This document shows positions 8,663-15,880 of a stretch of DNA of 64,000 bases, in pieces. A program made the position numbers and the translations under genes. Below the pieces are notes generated by a model. It was given only the letters and a program-made list of their open reading frames with translations, was not told the DNA's origin and did not search any database. Every line of letters begins with the position of its first letter. Position 1 is the first letter of the stretch. Source of the DNA: Streptomyces wuyuanensis (GTDB taxonomy: Bacteria > Actinomycetota > Actinomycetes > Streptomycetales > Streptomycetaceae); the NCBI RefSeq assembly GCF_900103455.1, contig NZ_FNHI01000012.1:124001-188000 (forward strand), in the 5' to 3' direction.

Positions 8663-9181
8663 TTAGCGCTTGCTGTACTGCGGGGCCTTGCGGGCCTTCT
8701 TCAGACCGGCCTTCTTCCGCTCGACCGCGCGGTCGTCGCGGCGCAGGAAGCCGGCCTTCTTCAGCGGGCCGCGGTTGTTCTCCACGTCCGCCTCGTTCAG
8801 CGCGCGGGCCACGCCGAGGCGCAGGGCGCCGGCCTGGCCGGACACGCCGCCACCCGCGATGCGGGCGATGACGTCGTAGCGGTCGTCGAGCTCGAGCACC
8901 TTGAAGGGCTCGTTGACTTCCTGCTGGTGCACCTTGTTCGGGAAGTAGTCCTCGAGGGTGCGACCGTTGATCGTCCACTTGCCGGTGCCCGGAACGATGC
9001 GGACACGGGCGATGGCGTTCTTGCGGCGGCCCAGGCCGGCGGCCGGCTGCGGCTCGCCGAAGCGGGAGGCGAGCGACTCGCTCGTGTACTCGCCCTCGAC
9101 GGGGGCCTCGGACTCGAAGGTGGTGACCTCGGCGTAGGTCTCTTCGCCCTCGAGCGGGGTCTCGGTGGTGGTCTCGGCCAC
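8663..9181 (-). CDS. rpsI: 30S ribosomal protein S9
   Basis: A 30S subunit protein whose basic C-terminal tail reaches the P-site tRNA. Conserved core: GRRKNAIARVRIVPGTGKWTING, YFPN, GGGVSGQAGALRLGVARAL, ending in the typical KARKAPQYSKR. At 172 residues it is about 40 longer than E. coli S9; the extra part is an acidic, Thr/Glu-rich N-terminal extension. GTG 9181 with a GAGGAG ribosome-binding site supports that extension being translated. Second gene of the rplM-rpsI operon, 41 nt after rplM. Confidence 0.98.
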   Translation of the reverse strand: MAETTTETPLEGEETYAEVTTFESEAPVEGEYTSESLASRFGEPQPAAGLGRRKNAIARVRIVPGTGKWTINGRTLEDYFPNKVHQQEVNEPFKVLELDDRYDVIARIAGGGVSGQAGALRLGVARALNEADVENNRGPLKKAGFLRRDDRAVERKKAGLKKARKAPQYSKR

Positions 9182-9222
9182 GATTCTCCTCAGATTCTGT
9201 TCGTCTTAGGGGGTGGCCGGAC

Positions 9223-9666
9223 TTACTGCGCGACCTGGGTGATCTCGAACGGGACCGGCTGCTGGGCAGCGTGCGGGTGGTTCTCGCCCGCGTAGACCTT
9301 CAGCTTCGAGAGCATCTGACGGCCCAGGGAGTTCTTGGGGAGCATGCCCTTGACGGCCTTCTCGACGGCCTTCTCGGGGTTCTTGTCGAGCAGCTCGTCG
9401 TAGCGGACGGAGCGCAGACCACCCGGGTAGCCCGAGTGGCGGTACGCCATCTTCTGGGTCCGCTTGTTGCCGGACAGGTGCACCTTGTCGGCGTTGATGA
9501 TGATGACGAAGTCACCAGCGTCGACGTGGGGCGCGTAGATCGGCTTGTGCTTGCCCCGCAGGAGGGTGGCAGCGGTCGTGGCCAGACGGCCCAGGACGAC
9601 GTCCTGGGCGTCGATGACGTGCCACTGGCGCGTCACATCGCCGGGCTTGGGGCTGTACGTACGCAC
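9223..9666 (-). CDS. rplM: 50S ribosomal protein L13
   Basis: An early-assembly 50S protein. The 147 residues carry the family signatures WHVIDAQDVVLGRLAT, GDFVIIINADKVHLSGNK, YRHSGYPGGLRS and GMLPKNSLGRQML. It starts at GTG 9666. It is the first gene of the rplM-rpsI operon, with a sigma-70-type promoter and a ~200-nt leader upstream. The length of that leader leaves room for post-transcriptional control, but I recognise no known leader motif in it. Confidence 0.98.
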   Translation of the reverse strand: MRTYSPKPGDVTRQWHVIDAQDVVLGRLATTAATLLRGKHKPIYAPHVDAGDFVIIINADKVHLSGNKRTQKMAYRHSGYPGGLRSVRYDELLDKNPEKAVEKAVKGMLPKNSLGRQMLSKLKVYAGENHPHAAQQPVPFEITQVAQ

Positions 9667-9879
9667 GGTCGTAGCCTTCGCTTCTTCAGTGATGGGGATC
9701 CTCCGGCTCGTGAAAGCACAGAGGACGGGGTCCTGACAAGGCCACCCGGACGATCACGACAGCCCTGGCCGCACATCGGGGACGCAACCCGAGTGCATGC
9801 CGCTGGTCATCGGCCCGGTGAACCGGCGTAAGGGCCCCTCACGTGAGATAGAGCAAGCCAATACGCATAACGAACCAGC

Positions 9880-9909
9880 AGAATACCCGCGCTCCCCCGC
9901 ACGGGTCAA
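9880..9909 (-). promoter_or_regulatory. Promoter of rplM-rpsI
   Basis: On the reverse strand, -35 TTGACC (9904-9909) and -10 TATTCT (9880-9885) are separated by 18 bp. They lie in an unusually AT-rich patch. Predicted transcription start is near 9873, giving a leader of about 205 nt before the rplM GTG. Confidence 0.6.
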
Positions 9910-9959
9910 AACGCCCCCGGCCCGGCGCGCGGCTCGGCCCGGCGGCCCGGCGCCGTCCG

Positions 9960-11588
9960 CTACCGGGCCCGGGCCACCCTCCGCTCGTCCCACACCGGCT
10001 CCGGCGCCTCCCTGACCACCCCGTCCGAGCCGAAGACGAGGAAGCGGTCGAAGGAACGGGCGAACCACCGGTCGTGCGTCACCGCGAGCACCGTGCCCTC
10101 GTACGCCTCCAGGCCCTCCTGAAGCGCCTCCGCGGACTCCAGGTCCAGGTTGTCGGTCGGCTCGTCCAGCAGCAGCGCGGTCGTGCCGCGCAGCTCCAGC
10201 AGCAGGATCTGGAAGCGGGCCTGCTGCCCGCCCGAGAGCCGGTCGAACGTCTGGTCGCCCTGGCGCTCCAGTTCGTAGCGGCGCAGGGCGCTCATCGCGG
10301 CCCCGCGGTCCTTGGCGTGCTCGGTCCACAGGATGTCGACGAGCGTGCGGCCGAGCAGCTCGGGGTGGGCGTGCGTCTGGGCGAAGTGCCCGGGCACCAC
10401 CCGGGCGCCCAGCTTCCACGTCCCCGTGTGGGCCACGCCCTCCCCCGCGAGCAACCGCAGGAAGTGGGACTTGCCCGAGCCGTTCGAGCCGAGCACCGCG
10501 ACCCGCTCGCCGTAGAAGACCTCCAGCGAGAAGGGCTTCATCAGCCCCGTCAGTTCAAGGTTCTCGCAGGTCAGGGCCCGTACCCCGGTCCGGCCGCCGC
10601 GCAGCCGCATCCGGATGTCCTGCTCGCGCGGGGGCTCCGGCGGCGGGCCGGCCTCCTCGAACTTCCGGAACCGCGTCTGCATCGCCCGGTACCGCGACGC
10701 CATGTCGGGACTGATCGCCGCCTGCTGCCGCAGCTTGTGGACCAGTGCCTTCAGCCGGGCGTGCTCCTCCTCCCAGCGCCGCTTCAGCTCCTCGAAGCGC
10801 GCGAAACGCTCACGCCGGGCCTCGTGGAAGGTCCCGAAGCCGCCGCCGTGGACCCAGACGTCGCTGCCCGCGGGGCCCGGCTCCACGGCCACGACCTTCT
10901 GGGCGGCCCTGGCCAGCAGCTCCCGGTCGTGCGAGACGAAGAGCACGGTCTTGCGGGTCTCCCGCAGCCGGTCCTCCAGCCAGCGCTTGCCCGGCACGTC
11001 CAGATAGTTGTCCGGCTCGTCGAGCAGCAGCACCTCGTCCGGGCCGCGCAGCAGCGCCTCCAGCACCAGCCGCTTCTGCTCGCCGCCGGACAGCGTGCGC
11101 ACGAGGCGCCACTGGGCCTTCTCGTAGGGGACGCCCAGCGCGGCCGTGGTGCACATGTCCCAGACGGTCTCGGCCTCGTACCCCTGCACCTCGGCCCAGT
11201 CGCTGAGCGCCTGCGCGTACCGCATCTGCGCGGCCTCGTCGTCGACGGTCATGATCAGGTGCTCGGCCTCGTCGACCGCGCGGGCCGTGTCCCTGATCCT
11301 GGGCGGCGCCACCGAGACCAGCAGGTCCCGGACCGTGCGCTCGTCCTGTACCGACCCCACGAACTGCTGTATCACACCGAGGCCGCCGCTCACCGAGACC
11401 GTGCCGCCGTGCGGCTTCAGCTCGCCGGACAGCAGCCGCAGGAGCGTCGTCTTGCCCGCGCCGTTCGCCCCCACCAGGGCGACGACCGATCCCTCGCCCA
11501 CCCGGAACGACACGTCGCCGAGCAGCACCCTCCCGTCCGGGAGGAAGTACTCCAGATGCGCGGCCTCGAGATGTCCCATGGTGGGCAT
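9960..11588 (-). CDS. ABC-F family ATP-binding protein
   Basis: A protein of about 542 residues with two fused ABC domains and no membrane segment, the ABC-F layout. First domain: Walker A GANGAGKTT, signature LSGGEQ, Walker B VLLLDEPDNYLD. Second domain: GSNGSGKSH, LSGGQQ, ALLLDEPTDNLD. A charged linker (RFEELKRRWEEEHARLKALVHK...) joins them. ABC-F proteins bind the ribosomal E site as translation factors or antibiotic-protection factors; which applies here is unclear. ATG 11588 is used; ATG 11579 (MGHLEAAHLEY) is an equally good start. It is divergent from the gene at 11636. Confidence 0.88.
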   Translation of the reverse strand: MPTMGHLEAAHLEYFLPDGRVLLGDVSFRVGEGSVVALVGANGAGKTTLLRLLSGELKPHGGTVSVSGGLGVIQQFVGSVQDERTVRDLLVSVAPPRIRDTARAVDEAEHLIMTVDDEAAQMRYAQALSDWAEVQGYEAETVWDMCTTAALGVPYEKAQWRLVRTLSGGEQKRLVLEALLRGPDEVLLLDEPDNYLDVPGKRWLEDRLRETRKTVLFVSHDRELLARAAQKVVAVEPGPAGSDVWVHGGGFGTFHEARRERFARFEELKRRWEEEHARLKALVHKLRQQAAISPDMASRYRAMQTRFRKFEEAGPPPEPPREQDIRMRLRGGRTGVRALTCENLELTGLMKPFSLEVFYGERVAVLGSNGSGKSHFLRLLAGEGVAHTGTWKLGARVVPGHFAQTHAHPELLGRTLVDILWTEHAKDRGAAMSALRRYELERQGDQTFDRLSGGQQARFQILLLELRGTTALLLDEPTDNLDLESAEALQEGLEAYEGTVLAVTHDRWFARSFDRFLVFGSDGVVREAPEPVWDERRVARAR

Positions 11589-11622
11589 TGTCACCGCAGG
11601 ACATGCTCACGCCCAACAGGTT

Positions 11623-11628
11623 TAGGAT
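11623..11628 (+). promoter_or_regulatory. -10 box TAGGAT directly upstream of an ATG
   Basis: TAGGAT lies 7 bp upstream of the ATG at 11636, so the expected transcription start falls at or next to the A of that ATG. This implies a leaderless mRNA. No Shine-Dalgarno sequence and no good -35 are visible. Confidence 0.4.
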
Positions 11629-11635
11629 GCGCGGC

Positions 11636-12517
11636 ATGAGCTTTGGGGGATCGCAGTGGCCGCAGGAGCCGCGGCAGCCGTACCAGTCGTACGGTGAGCC
11701 GGAGGCCTCGTCGTCGTCGACGCCCGACTGGGCGGCGCTGGCCGACGCCTCCGCCGCGCGGGCGCGGCGCAAGAGGTGGCTGCTCATCGGGGCGGGCGGG
11801 GTCGCGACGGCCGCCGTCGCCGCGATCGTGGCCACGGCCGTCGTCTTCACCAACGACGCGGCGCCCTCCGGCAAGAACGCCAGTGACCTGCCCACGGCGC
11901 CCGAGCTGCCGAACCAGACCACGCAGCCGGAGCCGTCGTTCTCCACGGTCGCTCCCCCGCCGCCGCCCGACCCCAAGGACTTCATCTCCAGCGCGAAGAA
12001 GGACACCGCGCCGCTGAGCGCCGACACCCTCTTCCCCGGGAAGAAGCTCACGATGGGCGACCGGGTCTACGCCAAGGGCCCCACGGCCCGCACGACGAAC
12101 TGCGCCTCCGCGACCCAGGCGTCGCTGGGCGCGGCGCTCCGCGCGCACGGCTGCGACCAGGTCATCCGCGCCACGTACACGAAGGACGGCGTGGCCGTGA
12201 CGATCGGCGTCGCCGTGTTCCCGACCCAGGCGCAGGCCCAGGCGGCCGTGAAGCAGTCGGCCCGCAACATCGCCCCGCTCTCGGGGTCGGGCGTCGCGGC
12301 CTTCTGCAAGGGAGGGCCGGTGTGCCGCTTCGTGGGCAACTCCTACGGCAGGTACGCCTACTTCACCACCACCGGCCACATCAACGGCAAGTCCGTCACG
12401 AAGGGCGACACCAAGGCGTTCCAGCCCGGCGACGACCTCGCGGAGTTCACGTTCCGCCAGATCGTGCGCCGCGGCGAGATGCAGGCGTCCGCGGCAGCCA
12501 CCGCCCCGGCGGGCTGA
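11636..12517 (+). CDS. Membrane-anchored secreted protein, unknown
   Basis: A 293-residue protein. Residues 1-45 are cytoplasmic (Gln/Pro/Ser/Glu-rich, ending RARRKRW); one membrane helix follows (LLIGAGGVATAAVAAIVATAVVF), then a Pro/Ala-rich extracellular linker with PPPPPDPKDF. The outer domain contains RTTNCASATQASLGAALRAHGCDQVIRATYT and further Cys residues, suggesting disulfides. No enzyme family recognised. ATG 11636 is preceded by a -10 box rather than a ribosome-binding site. It converges on the NlpC/P60-like gene with a shared terminator. Confidence 0.75.
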   Translation: MSFGGSQWPQEPRQPYQSYGEPEASSSSTPDWAALADASAARARRKRWLLIGAGGVATAAVAAIVATAVVFTNDAAPSGKNASDLPTAPELPNQTTQPEPSFSTVAPPPPPDPKDFISSAKKDTAPLSADTLFPGKKLTMGDRVYAKGPTARTTNCASATQASLGAALRAHGCDQVIRATYTKDGVAVTIGVAVFPTQAQAQAAVKQSARNIAPLSGSGVAAFCKGGPVCRFVGNSYGRYAYFTTTGHINGKSVTKGDTKAFQPGDDLAEFTFRQIVRRGEMQASAAATAPAG

Positions 12518-12587
12518 CGGCCGGGCCGGGCGGCTCCCGGGGCGGTCCCGGGGCGCCGGCCGAGTGTCGGCGCACGCCCCGCGGCAC

Positions 12588-12611
12588 CCGGGCCGCGCCG
12601 CCGCGGCCCGG
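12588..12611. terminator. Hairpin between convergent genes
   Basis: CCGGGCCGC, 6-nt loop, GCGGCCCGG: a perfect 9-bp stem in the 100-bp gap between two genes that converge. It could terminate either transcript. Confidence 0.5.
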
Positions 12612-12617
12612 ATCACG

Positions 12618-13697
12618 TCACAGGCGCTTGGCGCTGCGCAGCGTCTTCGCGTAGTAGCCGTTGCCGTCCAGACGGGAGGCGCCGCCGATGTCGCCGATGG
12701 TGGGCCCGTTGACCTCCTCGCGGCTGGAGATGAAGATCAGGTGGCCCTCGGTGTCGTAGCCGATCACCATGCCCACGTGGTCCAGTCGCTCGTTGGTGCG
12801 CGCGTCGAGCTTGAAGAAGACGAGGTCGCCCGGCTGGAGCTGGTCGATGCCCGACGGGCGGTCCTTCACCGACACCCCGGTGAGCGGCAGCACGTCGACG
12901 CCCTGCTTCGAGCGGGCCATGCCGTTGGCGGTGCGCGGGAGGCCGTCGCCGGACTTGTCGGAGGACATCAGCGGATAGCGCGCGCGGTAGCCCAGCACCA
13001 TGCGGATGTATCCCGAGCAGTCCAGGGAGCGGGCGCGCATGGCCTCCGGAGAGCCGGTGGCGCCGTCCCGGAAGGGGTAAGGGACGCCGAGGTAGTCGTA
13101 GAAGTCGGACTGCTCCAGACGCAGGTCGCCGCCCTCGGCGCCCGAGGTGTTCAGAGGACCGAAGTTCGCGTCACCGCGGAAGGCGATGCCCTGTCCGTCC
13201 TTCTTCTGGGGTGCCCCGGCCACGTACTGGAAGGCGAACGCGAAGACGTCGTCCTCCTTGCTGTCCCGGTTCTCGGCGTACCAGTCCTTGAACCACTTCT
13301 CCTTCTGTGCGCCCTCGCTCCAGGGTTCCGGCATGAGCCGCACCCAGTCGGTCGTGGAGACCTTGGAGGCGGTCGACGACGGCTCGGCGAAGGTCCGCGC
13401 GGGACCGGTCAGGGTCGCGGTGCGCGCCCCGTCGGTCAGCACCGCCTTGACCTGGCCGTCGGAGCCGCGCAGCACACTGCGTGCGGGGTTCTCCAGCCGG
13501 GACCAGGACGCGTCGCCCTTGTCCTCGGACGGAGCGCCCGAGCCGCGGGTCCCGTTGAGGACCCCGACGTTCCGGACCTCCGTGATCCCCTGCTCCTCCT
13601 GCTTGCGCAGCTCCACGGTGAGATATCCGGACGTGGCGACGAGCCCGAGCACCACCAGGCCCGAGACGACCGGGCGCGACTTCTTCTTTCCTGCCAT
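12618..13697 (-). CDS. NlpC/P60-like cell-wall hydrolase of the PGA locus
   Basis: A 359-residue protein with an N-terminal membrane anchor (PVVSGLVVLGLVATSGYLTV) and a C-terminal NlpC/P60-type cysteine-peptidase domain. The catalytic Cys is in RSLDCSGYIRMVLGY (Cys227) and the His in RLDHVGMVIGYD (His307); QPGDLVFFK lies between. This family cleaves peptidoglycan stem peptides or gamma-glutamyl bonds. It starts at ATG 13697 (GAGGAAG upstream), 20 nt after pgsC, as the last gene of the polymer operon. A role in releasing or trimming a gamma-linked polymer or opening the wall for it is inferred from context. Confidence 0.75.
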   Translation of the reverse strand: MAGKKKSRPVVSGLVVLGLVATSGYLTVELRKQEEQGITEVRNVGVLNGTRGSGAPSEDKGDASWSRLENPARSVLRGSDGQVKAVLTDGARTATLTGPARTFAEPSSTASKVSTTDWVRLMPEPWSEGAQKEKWFKDWYAENRDSKEDDVFAFAFQYVAGAPQKKDGQGIAFRGDANFGPLNTSGAEGGDLRLEQSDFYDYLGVPYPFRDGATGSPEAMRARSLDCSGYIRMVLGYRARYPLMSSDKSGDGLPRTANGMARSKQGVDVLPLTGVSVKDRPSGIDQLQPGDLVFFKLDARTNERLDHVGMVIGYDTEGHLIFISSREEVNGPTIGDIGGASRLDGNGYYAKTLRSAKRL

Positions 13698-13717
13698 CGC
13701 TGGCTCTTCCTCGATTC

Positions 13718-14200
13718 TCAGACGGCGGGCATGACGCCGAGCAGCAGGCCGGCGGCGACGACGATGTAGGCCATGAGGGACACGGCGCCGGTGGCCAGCA
13801 GGGTGGGCCCCTTGGGCTGGCGGACCAGCTGGTACGCGATCAGTCCGGGCACGATGAACCCCAGGGTCTGGTTGCCGTACAGCAGCGGGAACTCGATCGA
13901 GAGCACGATCATGACCGTGGCCTGCAGCAGCACCCCGAGGAGCACCACCGCGGCGAAGAGCCGCTTGCCGTAGAGGATCACCAGCCGCTGCATGACCTTG
14001 GTGCCCGCGTAGGTCAGGGCGGTGACGCCCACCACCATGGCCGCCCGCTGCAGGTCCTCGATGAGGGTCAGGGCGAGCCAGCCCGGCGTGATCATCCCGC
14101 CGGGCGAGAGGTTCGTGGTGAGGTAGCACAGCAGTGAGAAGAACAGGCCTATGGCGATGCCCAGGGCTGCCATCTCGGGGGTCAGGGCGGCGGTGGTCAA
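13718..14200 (-). CDS. pgsC: Poly-gamma-glutamate synthesis protein PgsC/CapC-like
   Basis: A 160-residue, very hydrophobic protein with about four or five membrane helices and the family pattern IGLFFSLLCYLTTNLSPGG, ITPGWLAL and GFIVPGLIAYQL. PgsC/CapC is the membrane partner of the PgsB ligase in poly-gamma-glutamate synthesis. The start is TTG 14200 with CGGAGA upstream; ATG 14173 is an alternative that would remove nine residues. It lies between pgsB and the NlpC/P60-like gene in the same operon. Confidence 0.82.
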   Translation of the reverse strand: MTTAALTPEMAALGIAIGLFFSLLCYLTTNLSPGGMITPGWLALTLIEDLQRAAMVVGVTALTYAGTKVMQRLVILYGKRLFAAVVLLGVLLQATVMIVLSIEFPLLYGNQTLGFIVPGLIAYQLVRQPKGPTLLATGAVSLMAYIVVAAGLLLGVMPAV

Positions 14201-14275
14201 CGGGGTCTCCGGGCGGTGTACGGATTGTGGGGGCTGGGCGGTCGACGGCGGCCGGGGCCGCCCGGCCCGCGAGGG

Positions 14276-15874
14276 TCAGGAGTACGACGGGGGCTGTCCG
14301 CCGCCCTCGGCCGTGGGGTGGCGGGGCCGGCCGTGCGGATCCTCGGCGTGCGGCCACGCCTGCCGCCCCTCGGCCTGCTGGTCCCACTGCTGCCGGGCCT
14401 GGTGGTCCCAGCGCTCCTGGGCCTGGGCCCGCCGGTCCCACTCCTGCTGAGCACGGGCCCGGGCGTGCGGGTCCCACTGCTGCTCGGTCTGCGGTTCCGG
14501 CGCCCGGTGGGCGTCGGCGGCCGGTCCGGACGGCTGGACCGGGATGCGGACCACCGGAATCTCCTGTGTCTGGGAAGCCTGGTAGCGCTCCTCGTACGCC
14601 ACGGGGTACGTGGCGAAGGGGTCCAGCCGTGCCGGCTGGGAAACCGCGGCGGCGGCCGGCGGCCGCTCCTCGCCCGCGGAGCCGCTCTCGCTCTCGTCCG
14701 CCGGGAGCTCGGCCAGGTACTCCAGCAGCTCCTCGCCCTGTCCGTGGATGTTGCCGATGGCGACGAGCGAGGAGCCCGAGGCCATGCGGTCGAGCAGGGC
14801 CGGCATGAACTCCTCGGCGGAGCGCCGCTCGCCGCCCAGGTCGACGGCCCGGTCGCGCCACTCGGCGGGGATGGCGTCGATGGCGCTCTTGGCGGGATGC
14901 CCGATGACGAAGACGTTGTCCGGCTTCAGATCGGGGATGATCTCGCCCATCTGCCCGTTGCGTTCGACGCGGTCGGGGCGGCAGTTGATCACGACGTTCA
15001 GAGGGCGGTTGACGGCCCCCAGGTCGAGCAGCTGGTTGATGTTCATCAGGGTGGACTCGGGGTCGTTCGCCGCGAAGACGTTGGCGAACGCGAGCCGCTT
15101 GCCCTCGGGAGTGACATAGCGCTCCACCGAGAGGACACCCGGGTCCGGCGGGGCGTCGTACATGCCCTGCAGGGCGACCTGCCGCTCCACGCCGAGGAGT
15201 TCCGCCACGGCCAGGGCGATCGCGACGTTCTCCTTGAAGGTGAACCAGCTGAAGCCGCGCAGTTCCGCGTCGGTGACCGACTCCGGGTCGGCGTACACCA
15301 GCTCGCAGTTACGGGCGTCGGCCTCCTCCTGGAGGATGTGGAACCGCTCCTTCTCCGCGGTCACGCAGATGCCGTTCTCCGGCATCGAACGGCAGAGCGA
15401 CCGGGCCACGTCGTCCAGGGTGGGGCCCATCTCGGCGAGGTGGTCCTCACGGACGTTGCACAGCACGCCGATCGTGGAGCGGATCAGCTTGCTCTGGTTC
15501 ACCTCCTGCAGGGCCGGCATGACGGCCATGCACTCGATGACGAGCGCGTCGGGCCGGTAGGTGGCCGCGCGGCGCACGATGCCGATCTGCTCGACCACGT
15601 TGGCGATGCCGAACTTGCGGTAGACCGGCTCCTCGGTGGCGTCGGGGTGGATGAAGCGTGCGGCCGTCCCCGTCGTCTTCGCGACGGTGACCAGGTCGCC
15701 GCCGCGCAGTGCGCCCGCGCACAGCCGGGTGATGGAGGACTTGCCGCGGATGCCGTTGACGAGCACACGCGACGGGATGCTGTGCAGGGCCGCGTAGTGC
15801 CTGCGCTGCTCGACGATTCCGGCCGCGAGCAGGAACACCCCGCCGATGAGCAGGACGAAGTAGAGGTAGAGCAC
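14276..15874 (-). CDS. pgsB: Poly-gamma-glutamate synthase ligase subunit PgsB/CapB-like
   Basis: An ATP-dependent amide ligase of the Mur-ligase superfamily that extends poly-gamma-glutamate or a similar polymer. After one N-terminal membrane helix (LYLYFVLLIGGVFLLAAGIV), the P-loop region reads RVLVNGIRGKSSITRL. Also present are CNVREDHLAEMGPTLDD and NVVINCRPDRVERNGQM, both typical of PgsB. At 532 residues it is ~140 longer than B. subtilis PgsB (393): the C-terminal ~130 residues are a low-complexity tail with regularly spaced Trp. The start is GTG 15874, 6 nt after the stop of the HAMP gene, so the two are tightly coupled. Confidence 0.9.
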   Translation of the reverse strand: MLYLYFVLLIGGVFLLAAGIVEQRRHYAALHSIPSRVLVNGIRGKSSITRLCAGALRGGDLVTVAKTTGTAARFIHPDATEEPVYRKFGIANVVEQIGIVRRAATYRPDALVIECMAVMPALQEVNQSKLIRSTIGVLCNVREDHLAEMGPTLDDVARSLCRSMPENGICVTAEKERFHILQEEADARNCELVYADPESVTDAELRGFSWFTFKENVAIALAVAELLGVERQVALQGMYDAPPDPGVLSVERYVTPEGKRLAFANVFAANDPESTLMNINQLLDLGAVNRPLNVVINCRPDRVERNGQMGEIIPDLKPDNVFVIGHPAKSAIDAIPAEWRDRAVDLGGERRSAEEFMPALLDRMASGSSLVAIGNIHGQGEELLEYLAELPADESESGSAGEERPPAAAAVSQPARLDPFATYPVAYEERYQASQTQEIPVVRIPVQPSGPAADAHRAPEPQTEQQWDPHARARAQQEWDRRAQAQERWDHQARQQWDQQAEGRQAWPHAEDPHGRPRHPTAEGGGQPPSYS

Positions 15875-15880
15875 AGCCGG

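Noticed and set aside
9960..11588. ABC-F gene as a dedicated antibiotic-resistance determinant of the thiopeptide cluster
   Set aside because: It lies 34 kb away beside rplM, and ABC-F proteins of this kind are common housekeeping genes in streptomycetes.
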